The notes beneath the pieces are model-generated. The model did not search any database. It saw only the letters and a list, made by a program, of their open reading frames with translations, and was not told where the DNA came from. Both the position numbers and the translations under genes were made by a program. Of a stretch of 7,264 nt of DNA, positions 1-4,907 are shown piece by piece; the first letter of the stretch is position 1, and each line of letters starts with the position of its first letter. Source of the DNA: Clostridia bacterium (lineage in GTDB: Bacteria; Bacillota_A; Clostridia; Christensenellales; Aristaeellaceae); the NCBI GenBank assembly GCA_017530275.1, contig JAFXMP010000354.1, forward strand, positions 1-7,264. Reading direction: 5' to 3'.

Positions 1-8
1 AAGGGGGC

Positions 9-53
9 CTGGGGGAAACCGCTCTTTGACTTTCAAAGAGCGGTTTCCCCCAG
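9..53. terminator. Perfect 21-bp inverted repeat downstream of trkA (likely transcription terminator)
   Basis: Positions 9-29 and 33-53 are exact reverse complements separated by the 3-nt loop CTT, giving a very stable hairpin. It begins 18 nt past the trkA stop codon in the direction of trkA transcription, which is where a terminator is expected. The outer arms are GC-rich (CTGGGGG/CCCCCAG). An inner core, AAACCGCTC...GAGCGGTTT, resembles ordinary intrinsic terminators. No clear T-tract follows on the minus strand (GGCCCCCTT to the window edge), so termination is inferred from position and stem strength. It could also stabilise the 3' end of the message or be one copy of a dispersed palindrome. 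Confidence 0.6.
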
Positions 54-70
54 CGTCTCCCCATACCTCT

Positions 71-1432
71 TTACCGGAACACTTGCCTGAGCGCGCTCAG
101 GCCCGGGCGGCGGCTGATGACCACCACATAATCCCCGACCTCGATGGTATCGTTGCCGAACGGCACCTTGACCTGCCCATCCCGCACGATGACGGCGATC
201 AGGGCGTCCGGGATGATCTGCAAATCTTTGAGGGGGATATGGATGAAGGTATCGCCCGACTGGGCGATAAATTCCAGCGCCTCGGCCTGGCCGTCCATGA
301 GCCGGTACATGCGCTCGACCGCGGCGAAGGAACGGCTGGAGCGGGAGCGCACCACGCGCAGGATATCGTTGCAGGCGACGGCCATGGTGCTGATGATGCT
401 GTCCAGGCCCATTTCGTGCATGATGGCGGAATAGGTATCCCGCGTGGATTTGACGATGACCTTTTTGACCTTGCGCTGCGTGGCGTAGAAGCCGGCCATC
501 AGGTTTTCCTCGTCCCGGTCGGAGAGGGTGATGAACGCGTGGGTATCAGCCAGGCCCTCGCTTTCCAACAGCTCCTGGTCCGTCCCGTCGCCCTGGATGA
601 TGGTGGCCCCGGGCAGCATTTCGGAAAACTGCCGCGCCTTATCGGGCTTCACTTCGATGATGGAGACCTTCATGCGCATGTTGAGCAGCATGGAGGCCAG
701 ATAATACGCGATGCGGCTGCCGCCCATGAGCATGACGGAGCGGATGGTGCTCATGCCTTTGCCCAGGGCGGAAAAGAAGCGCGTGATGGTCTGCACGTCG
801 GAGACCACGTGTACGCGGTCCCCGGCCTGGATCACAAAATCGCCCTTGGGAATGATGATCTCATCGCGCCTTTCCACCGCGCAGAACAGCACCTGCGGCA
901 TCTGCCGGTTTTTGCGGTACATTTCTTTGAGCGGGATGCCCACCACCGGGTCGTCCTCGCTGGCGCGGAAATCCACCATTTCCACGCGGCCGCGGGCGAA
1001 GGTTTCGATGCCCCCGGCAAAGGGAAAGCGCAGCATACGGCTGATTTCGCGGGCCGTCGCGCGCTCCGGGTTGATGGCGTAATCGATGGACAGTTCCTTT
1101 TGCAGGAAGGACATGGAGGGCAGATATTCCGGGTCGCGGATGCGGGCGATGGTATACTGCGCGCCCAGGCGTTTGGCGGTCAGGCAGGAAAGCATGTTCA
1201 CTTCGTCGCTCATCGTGACCGCGATCACGATATCCGCGTGCGCCGCGTCCGCCTCCTTCAGGGTATCCACGCTGATGCCGCTGCCCTTGATGAACATGGC
1301 GTCCAGCGTGTCCATGCTCTTTTGGATCACCGCTTCGCTGCGGTCGATCATGGTCACGTTGTGCCCTTCCTGGATCAAGCGCAGGGCCAGGGTATTGCCC
1401 AGCTTGCCGCCGCCCACAATAATGATCTGCAT
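71..1432 (-). CDS. trkA: Trk system potassium uptake regulator TrkA (NAD-binding, four-domain)
   Basis: This 453-aa protein is the cytoplasmic peripheral subunit that binds NAD(H)/nucleotide and gates the TrkH-type membrane K+ transporter. It shows the classic duplicated layout of full-length TrkA (about 458 aa in E. coli): RCK_N at about 1-130, RCK_C about 140-220, a second RCK_N about 230-355 and a second RCK_C about 370-453. The first Rossmann motif is IIIVGGGKLGNT (residues 3-14), with the acidic ribose-binding residue D30 at the end of strand 2. The second half has MGGSRIAYYLA (236-246) and GDGTD (281-285). The ATG is preceded by GGAGG with good spacing and a plausible promoter. No trkH is visible in the window. 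The family call is firm; the exact transporter partner is not shown. Confidence 0.95.
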   Translation of the reverse strand: MQIIIVGGGKLGNTLALRLIQEGHNVTMIDRSEAVIQKSMDTLDAMFIKGSGISVDTLKEADAAHADIVIAVTMSDEVNMLSCLTAKRLGAQYTIARIRDPEYLPSMSFLQKELSIDYAINPERATAREISRMLRFPFAGGIETFARGRVEMVDFRASEDDPVVGIPLKEMYRKNRQMPQVLFCAVERRDEIIIPKGDFVIQAGDRVHVVSDVQTITRFFSALGKGMSTIRSVMLMGGSRIAYYLASMLLNMRMKVSIIEVKPDKARQFSEMLPGATIIQGDGTDQELLESEGLADTHAFITLSDRDEENLMAGFYATQRKVKKVIVKSTRDTYSAIMHEMGLDSIISTMAVACNDILRVVRSRSSRSFAAVERMYRLMDGQAEALEFIAQSGDTFIHIPLKDLQIIPDALIAVIVRDGQVKVPFGNDTIEVGDYVVVISRRPGLSALRQVFR

Positions 1433-1468
1433 AGCGCCCTCCGATCGTTTGTTTCTTGGGTTCCTTCT

Positions 1469-1497
1469 ATTATAGCAGGGTATCGGGCGTTTGAAAA
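1469..1497 (-). promoter_or_regulatory. Putative sigma-A promoter of trkA
   Basis: Read on the minus strand there is a perfect -10 hexamer TATAAT (1474-1469), preceded after 17 nt by TTTTCA (1497-1492), a 4/6 match to the -35 consensus. It lies about 40 nt upstream of the trkA start codon. The GGAGG ribosome site sits between promoter and ATG. No operator-like repeat is evident around it. Confidence 0.55.
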
Positions 1498-1560
1498 GAA
1501 CAAAATCCGCTTTGACAAATAATACTGTATCTATTCAAAAATCTTGAATGATAAATGTGA

Positions 1561-1769
1561 GGGGAGATTCTACCCGCCTGCGGTGGGCGCAAGCGAACGC
1601 GGCTCTCCACTGACGTTCCGCTGGCTCAGAATGACATAGCCCCAGCATGTCATCCTGAACGGGCGTGGAGCGAAAGGGCCGAAGCGCCCGGAAAATGACT
1701 CGGTGAATCATTTTCAGCGCAGGCCGGGCGGCAGCCCTGTCCTGAACGCCCAGTGAAGGATCTCCCCCC
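1561..1769. repeat. Structured GC-rich intergenic repeat with imperfect inverted ends (REP/MITE-like)
   Basis: This non-coding block begins GGGGAGATTC (1561-1570) and ends with the near reverse complement GGATCTCCCC (1758-1767, 9 of 10 matching). Inside are CAGAATGACAT (1627-1637) opposed to ATGTCATCCTG (1647-1657, one mismatch, 9-nt loop), and GAAAATGA (1691-1698) opposed to TCATTTTC (1708-1715). The TGTCATCCTGAACG...AAGGATCTCC wording resembles intergenic repeats that I recall recurring in many bacterial genomes, but copy number cannot be tested here. No ORF with a ribosome site is present. The nested palindromes suggest a folded RNA or a non-autonomous mobile repeat. Identification as a multicopy repeat is an inference. 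Confidence 0.5.
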
Positions 1770-1878
1770 GATCTATTTCATTCAATCGTGTTAGAAGATA
1801 AAGAGTATAATAAGAAGATACGAATAGGATTCAACAAAGCGGATAGGGCGGGATAACGAACTTTTTTGAATTTTCCTC

Positions 1879-1907
1879 TTTACAAGCCGTCGGGTTTGTG
1901 TTATACT
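1879..1907 (+). promoter_or_regulatory. Promoter of the tRNA-Ala gene
   Basis: TTTACA (1879-1884) and TATACT (1902-1907) are separated by exactly 17 nt and end 13 nt before the first base of the tRNA. Each hexamer is a 5/6 match to consensus. This fits an independent sigma-A promoter for the tRNA. The stretch from 1770 to 1878 shows no gene or clear signal. Confidence 0.75.
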
Positions 1908-1920
1908 ACGTCTTGCTTGC

Positions 1921-1993
1921 GGGGCATTAGCGCAGTTGGTAGCGCACAACACTGGCAGTGTTGGGGTCAGGAGTTCGAGTCTCCTATGCTCCA
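1921..1993 (+). tRNA. tRNA-Ala (anticodon GGC)
   Basis: A full cloverleaf of 73 nt is visible. The acceptor stem is 1921-1927 with 1986-1992, the D arm GCGC/GCGC 1930-1945, the anticodon arm CAACA/TGTTG 1947-1963, and the T arm AGGAG/CTCCT 1969-1985 around TTCGAGT. The 7-nt anticodon loop CTGGCAG places GGC at 1954-1956, reading GCC alanine codons. The third acceptor pair is G3-U70, the hallmark identity element of alanine tRNAs, and the discriminator base is A73. The 3' CCA is not encoded. An integrase gene lies just downstream, so the 3' half is a likely phage or island attachment site and may have been rebuilt by the element. Confidence 0.97.
1969..1993. other. Candidate attachment-site core (attL) at the tRNA-Ala 3' end
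   Basis: The T arm and 3' acceptor strand of the tRNA form the boundary between the chromosomal genes and the integrase-led element. Tyrosine integrases of phages and islands commonly recombine in the T-arm/3' end of tRNA genes and restore the gene with their own sequence. Here the integrase gene lies immediately downstream, with arm-type repeats between. No second copy of this core occurs in the window, as expected if attR is beyond the right end. The exact crossover cannot be read from one end. Confidence 0.5.
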
Positions 1994-1997
1994 TTGA

Positions 1998-2036
1998 AGC
2001 CTGAAATCGTTGTAAATCAACGGTTCCGGGCTTTTT
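1998..2036 (+). terminator. Intrinsic terminator after tRNA-Ala
   Basis: A long hairpin pairs 1998-2012 with 2018-2032 around the loop TAAAT. It includes the inner CGTTG/CAACG stem and an outer AGCC/GGCT stem with one A-C mismatch and G-T pairs, and is followed by TTTTTCTTTT. It sits 5 nt past the tRNA end and would end tRNA transcription. If the attachment core ends in the tRNA, this terminator was brought in by the element. Confidence 0.8.
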
Positions 2037-2069
2037 CTTTTGTCTGTTTTTCTGATCGTTTTTTCATCG

Positions 2070-2090
2070 AATAACCTACAAAATAACCTA
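2070..2090. repeat. Two tandem AATAACCTA repeats (possible integrase arm sites)
   Basis: AATAACCTA occurs at 2070-2078 and again at 2082-2090, a 12-bp period. The repeats lie between the tRNA attachment region and the integrase gene, where tyrosine integrases of this class bind arm-type sites through their N-terminal domain. Function is inferred from position only. Confidence 0.4.
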
Positions 2091-2095
2091 ACCAG

Positions 2096-2120
2096 AAAAA
2101 AACCCCCTGCTGACAGGGGG
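2096..2120 (-). terminator. Intrinsic terminator of the integrase/repressor operon
   Basis: CCCCCTG (2103-2109) and CAGGGGG (2114-2120) form a perfect 7-bp stem with the loop CTGA. On the minus strand the stem is followed by seven Ts (complement of the A run 2096-2102). It lies about 135 nt beyond the integrase stop and would end leftward transcription before it reaches the tRNA. Confidence 0.85.
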
Positions 2121-2143
2121 AAAAATAAAATCTAAACGCTTCA

Positions 2144-2247
2144 CACGAATCACATTTAACGCACAAAACCCGGAAAGCCCAGTATTTTCAACGGGTCATT
2201 TGTGTATTCGCCTCACACAAAACCCCGCACGAATCACACAAAACTCC
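2144..2247. repeat. Cluster of short direct repeats (CACGAATCACA and CACAAAAC), candidate integrase/excisionase binding region
   Basis: CACGAATCACA occurs at 2144-2154 and 2228-2238. A second word, CACAAAACCC or close variants, occurs at 2162-2171, within CACACAAAACCCC at 2214-2226 and within CACACAAAACTCC at 2235-2247; the last two are spaced 21 bp apart, two helical turns. The cluster fills the gap between the integrase stop and its terminator. Such phased direct repeats beside an att core are typical of arm-type sites. No protein can be read here. Binding is not shown by the sequence alone. Confidence 0.5.
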
Positions 2248-2253
2248 AAACGG

Positions 2254-3396
2254 TCAAATGAAGCTCGCCATCTGCTCCATGCCGCGCTCCATGCTTTGCT
2301 GGTCAGCATGGCAGTATGTCCGGTAAGTGAATGCTGTGTCGGCATGACCGAGAATGCGCGAGAGGGAAGCAATATCGGGGTTATTTTGTACCCAGTTCGT
2401 GGCGAATGTGTGCCGGGTGGTGTGGATGCCGCGGCGGGGTATGCCTGCCTTATCGCACAGGTCGCGAAAAGCCCGGGCGATATTGTGCCTGTCTGCCGGC
2501 TTCCCCAAGGAGTTTGCGAAGATGTAGCAGTTTGCTTTGCCGGGATCCTCTCCTGCCCAGGCTGAACCGGCTTTCAATCGCTGTTCCATCTGGGCGCGGC
2601 GCTGATCTTCCAAGATGGCTTTGACCGAATTGGGCAGAGGGATCACTCTTTTCCCTGCTGCGGTCTTTGGAAGCGTTTCAACGTTGATATATCCATCTGC
2701 CTGCCAATCTTTGATGGTCATATTGATCCGGGCAACGTGCAGCCCGTCCGCTTGCACATCCTTCCATTTGAGGCCGCACAATTCCGAGACCCGCATTCCG
2801 GTTCCCAGCAAAAAACGAATGGCGCGTCCGTGGGTGGTGGCCGGTATGTGCTGGAGGACTTTTTGTTGTTCCTCGGCGGTCAGGTACTTGATTTCAGGCT
2901 TTTCCATTGACGGCAAGATGACAGCGTTGACGGGGTTGCTGTGAATCTTCTTCACTTTCACTGCCTGGGACAGCGCTTGTTTCAGGGTTTTGATATGCCG
3001 ATGGATAGTGGAGGGGGCCAGTCCTCTTTTCTGCATGACGCGGACAACGCTTTGCGCATGGTCGGTGGTCAGCTTTTGAAGGGGAATCTTCCCGATTGTC
3101 GGCTTCAAGTAAGCATTGATGCCTTGGCGAGTGGTGGCCTGCGAAGACTGCTTGGAGCCGACGCAATAGTAGTTTTGAAACCAGAAATCTAACCAGTCGC
3201 CTGTTAAAATTTTATCAATCCGAACGTAAACGCCGCCCTGGATTGCGGCCTTGATTGCGTCCAGCTTCTTTTTGCATTCCTCCTGTGAGGCCCCATACAC
3301 AGCTCTTTGTTTGTGATCGACGGGATCAATGTACCTGCCGCGCCAACCTTCTTTGTACCGGGTGATACTGCCGTCACCGTTTGGACGTTTGCTCAT
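2254..3396 (-). CDS. int: Tyrosine-type site-specific recombinase (phage/island integrase)
   Basis: This 380-aa enzyme should catalyse integration and, with an excisionase, excision at the adjacent tRNA-Ala. Three regions are visible: an N-terminal arm-binding segment (about 1-55, GDGSITRYKEGWRGRY), a helical core-binding domain (about 60-155) and the catalytic domain (about 165-370). The catalytic set appears complete: R202 in GTGMRVSELCGLKW, K244 in TLPKT, H325 and R328 in HTTRHTF, H351 in ILGHAD and nucleophile Y361 in TYRTYCHAD. Length is normal for the Tn916/phage integrase class. Its ATG follows AAGGAGG that lies within the last codons of the repressor gene, with only 3 nt between that stop and this start. 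The two genes are therefore co-transcribed, and the repressor promoter probably drives int. Confidence 0.95.
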   Translation of the reverse strand: MSKRPNGDGSITRYKEGWRGRYIDPVDHKQRAVYGASQEECKKKLDAIKAAIQGGVYVRIDKILTGDWLDFWFQNYYCVGSKQSSQATTRQGINAYLKPTIGKIPLQKLTTDHAQSVVRVMQKRGLAPSTIHRHIKTLKQALSQAVKVKKIHSNPVNAVILPSMEKPEIKYLTAEEQQKVLQHIPATTHGRAIRFLLGTGMRVSELCGLKWKDVQADGLHVARINMTIKDWQADGYINVETLPKTAAGKRVIPLPNSVKAILEDQRRAQMEQRLKAGSAWAGEDPGKANCYIFANSLGKPADRHNIARAFRDLCDKAGIPRRGIHTTRHTFATNWVQNNPDIASLSRILGHADTAFTYRTYCHADQQSMERGMEQMASFI

Positions 3397-3399
3397 TTG

Positions 3400-4029
3400 T
3401 CACCCCTCCTTTTTCTCCTGTTCGTCAATCAGCCGTCCTTCTGAACGTAGCTTTTCTATGGCTTCGGCGGTTCGCCGTTCTGCTGGAGGATATGCCTGTA
3501 ATGGTGCTTTGTTGCCCGTCCTGATTGCCTCCAGCGTATGCAGCAATCGAATGCCTAAAGATGCTGCAAAACTGTCCGGCGACATTTCCACCGTATAGAA
3601 ACCATCGACGGGGGAGCAAGTTGCTTCATAGTATCCGCGTTCGTCGGATTGAACCAACAGCAGCGAGGACAGCACGTTCAGAAACGACGTGGAGGAAAGA
3701 GCTTTGCTCAATGCGGCGGTTTTCAGCCCTGTTGGATCGTCACCATGGAATGCCTGCAGGGCTTCGACGGCCGCGTCTGATAAGCCTGTTGCCGCGTGGA
3801 TTTCGGTATTATTTGGCTGTATTCCTTTGGTTATCCAGTCCGTTGTTGTCCTGAATATTTCAGCCATCCGGATTATGTCCTGCGCCTTTGCTTCGCGTTC
3901 ACCACCTTCGATCTTTGCTATTTTTTCCCTGCTTACGCCTATGCTGTCTGCCAATTCCTGCTGGCTTATTTCTGCTCGCTCCCTTAGTTCTTTGATCCTG
4001 CCCCCGATAGATTTGTCACACGTAGCCAT
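3400..4029 (-). CDS. XRE-family transcriptional repressor of the element (no protease domain)
   Basis: This 209-aa protein has an N-terminal Cro/CI-type helix-turn-helix (about residues 9-66; SQQELADSIGVSREKIAKIE is the recognition region). An alpha-rich C-terminal part, about 80-209, has no motif I recognise. It lacks the S24/LexA-type Ser-Lys peptidase region of CI repressors, and no HExxH ImmA-like partner is in the window, so induction probably uses another signal. I chose the ATG at 4029, preceded by AAGGGGGG. The upstream in-frame ATGs at 4050 and 4089 lack a ribosome site and would run into the operator region. Paired inverted repeats upstream suggest autoregulation and control of the divergent operon. 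It forms an operon with int. The family is sure; the target sites are inferred. Confidence 0.9.
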   Translation of the reverse strand: MATCDKSIGGRIKELRERAEISQQELADSIGVSREKIAKIEGGEREAKAQDIIRMAEIFRTTTDWITKGIQPNNTEIHAATGLSDAAVEALQAFHGDDPTGLKTAALSKALSSTSFLNVLSSLLLVQSDERGYYEATCSPVDGFYTVEMSPDSFAASLGIRLLHTLEAIRTGNKAPLQAYPPAERRTAEAIEKLRSEGRLIDEQEKKEG

Positions 4030-4050
4030 GAAATGCCCCCCTTCGACCAT

Positions 4051-4082
4051 TTGTGTACCAGAATATTGACTTTGGTACACAA
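4051..4082. promoter_or_regulatory. Operator 1: TTGTGTACC-N14-GGTACACAA
   Basis: Perfect 9-bp inverted arms (4051-4059 and 4074-4082) flank a 14-nt spacer. The spacer contains the -35 hexamer of the rightward promoter. Shared half-site GTACC/GGTAC and identical spacing with a second dyad at 4099-4126 point to one dimeric DNA-binding protein, most likely the adjacent XRE repressor. Binding here should block rightward transcription. Confidence 0.75.
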
Positions 4083-4094
4083 AATGCATATAAT
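4066..4094 (+). promoter_or_regulatory. Rightward early promoter (xis-like/replication operon)
   Basis: TTGACT (4066-4071) and a perfect TATAAT (4089-4094) are separated by exactly 17 nt, a near-consensus sigma-A promoter. The expected start is near 4101, about 70 nt before the xis-like ATG. The -35 lies inside operator 1 and the start site lies at operator 2, so the promoter appears tightly repressed by the divergent regulator. Confidence 0.85.
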
Positions 4095-4097
4095 TAG

Positions 4098-4126
4098 ATT
4101 GTACCAGAACAGCACATGCGGTACAA
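4098..4126 (-). promoter_or_regulatory. Leftward promoter of the repressor-integrase operon, embedded in operator 2
   Basis: On the minus strand TTGTAC (4126-4121) and TACAAT (4103-4098) are 17 nt apart, matching -35 in 4/6 and -10 in 5/6 positions. Both hexamers coincide with the arms of operator 2. Repressor binding there would shut off its own gene. The resulting leader to the repressor ATG at 4029 would be about 60 nt. Confidence 0.5.
4099..4126. promoter_or_regulatory. Operator 2: TTGTACC-N14-GGTACAA
   Basis: Perfect 7-bp arms (4099-4105 and 4120-4126) surround a 14-nt spacer, the same half-site and spacing as operator 1; centres are 46 bp apart. It covers the start region of the rightward promoter and both hexamers of the proposed leftward promoter. 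The two sites together look like a lysogeny-type switch. Confidence 0.75.
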
Positions 4127-4173
4127 GATTATTGTAGATGAAAAAACCAGAAAAGTCAAGGAGGAGTCTTAAG

Positions 4174-4365
4174 ATGCCGGAGAAACAGGAAAGCAAAGCG
4201 TGCATGGACGTAAGGGAAATGGCCGACTACCTGGGTATCTCGATCGCGAGTGCATATGCCCTCTGCCGGAAACCGGATTTTCCCGTCGTGCGTGTGTCTC
4301 CACGGCGGCTTGTTGTTCCCGTCGAAGGTTTGCGGGAGTGGATGGCGCGCAACTACGGGGTGTAA
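4174..4365 (+). CDS. Excisionase-like small helix-turn-helix DNA-binding protein
   Basis: This 63-aa protein looks like a MerR/excisionase-type winged helix (HTH_17 class): MDVREMADYLGISIASAYALC (about 11-31) is the helix-turn-helix, and the following VVRVSPRRLVVPVEGLREWM is the typical hairpin wing and terminal helix. Such proteins bend DNA at att sites to drive excision, or act as small activators. The ATG at 4174 follows AAGGAGGA at 8-nt spacing. An in-frame ATG at 4138 would place that ribosome site inside the coding region, so it is less likely. It is the first gene of the rightward operon, divergent from the repressor. An excisionase role is inferred from fold and context; a pure regulator is the alternative. 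Confidence 0.85.
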   Translation: MPEKQESKACMDVREMADYLGISIASAYALCRKPDFPVVRVSPRRLVVPVEGLREWMARNYGV

Positions 4366-4391
4366 ACCTGACGGCGTTGGAGGATGGATCA

Positions 4392-4907
4392 ATGAACGAA
4401 CCTAAAAGCGGGAGTGTGTTTCTGGCCGCGCGTGGGGTTTCCGCGGCTGACATTGCAAGGCGTGCCGGGATCAAGCTACAGCGGCACGGAGGGCGCGAAT
4501 GGGCGTGCTGTCCTTTCCATCAAGAGAAAACAGCCTCCTGTATGTTCGATGATAACGGCCTCTTTTACTGTTTCGGCTGCCATGCGCACGGGGATGCAAT
4601 CGACTTTTATTCCCGCCTATTCAAGACGGACAAGTTGACGGCGGCCCGGGCGTTGGCAGGAAATCAAACGATACCAAGGCGCACAGAAACGGGTAAGAAG
4701 TCAAGGCCGTCATTCCTTGCTGATCCCGACGATCAAGGCTATACCTGGGATGATCTTTGTGCAATCCGCAACGCTGCGCAGGCCGCCATGGATACAGGCG
4801 ACCCGAATTCTCCGGAGTTCTGGGAGATGCTGGCTTTCCGTGCCGATGCAGACGGCAGACTGGACAACCTGCTCGCTGGACAGATCGAAGGGGGCGGAGG
4901 CCGATGA
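4392..4907 (+). CDS. Stand-alone CHC2 zinc-finger protein (primase-type, no TOPRIM)
   Basis: This 171-aa protein carries the CHC2 zinc ribbon of DnaG-type primases. Motif CPFH (C40, H43) is followed by C60 and C63 in FYCFGCHAHGDAIDF, the usual C-x2-H...C-x2-C ligand set. The remaining ~105 residues hold no TOPRIM or polymerase domain, so it is only the DNA-recognition part of a primase. Similar short CHC2 proteins accompany replication genes on phages and integrative elements. GGAGG lies 8 nt before the ATG. The gene starts 26 nt after the xis-like gene, and its TGA overlaps the next ATG (ATGA), implying translational coupling with the DUF3987 protein. Together they probably initiate replication of the element; catalysis must come from another protein. 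Confidence 0.9.
   Translation: MNEPKSGSVFLAARGVSAADIARRAGIKLQRHGGREWACCPFHQEKTASCMFDDNGLFYCFGCHAHGDAIDFYSRLFKTDKLTAARALAGNQTIPRRTETGKKSRPSFLADPDDQGYTWDDLCAIRNAAQAAMDTGDPNSPEFWEMLAFRADADGRLDNLLAGQIEGGGGR

Noticed and set aside
26..1522. A 498-codon open frame on the plus strand spanning the trkA locus
   Set aside because: It is antisense to a clear full-length trkA. Its product is a His/Asp/Ala-rich string without domain motifs, typical of the opposite-strand shadow of a GC-rich gene, and it has no suitable ribosome site.
1791..1994. Minus-strand 67-codon frame across the tRNA and its promoter
   Set aside because: It starts inside the tRNA on the opposite strand and has no domain features; the tRNA call is far stronger.
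4030..4089. Longer N-terminus for the repressor (ATG at 4089 or 4050)
   Set aside because: Neither start has a ribosome site, and both would place the coding region in operator 1 and upstream of the XRE domain's natural start. The ATG at 4029 has AAGGGGGG before it.
4200..4391. Upstream extension of the CHC2 protein reading frame through the xis-like gene
   Set aside because: The extension overlaps the excisionase-like gene in another frame, and a good GGAGG site directly precedes the ATG at 4392.
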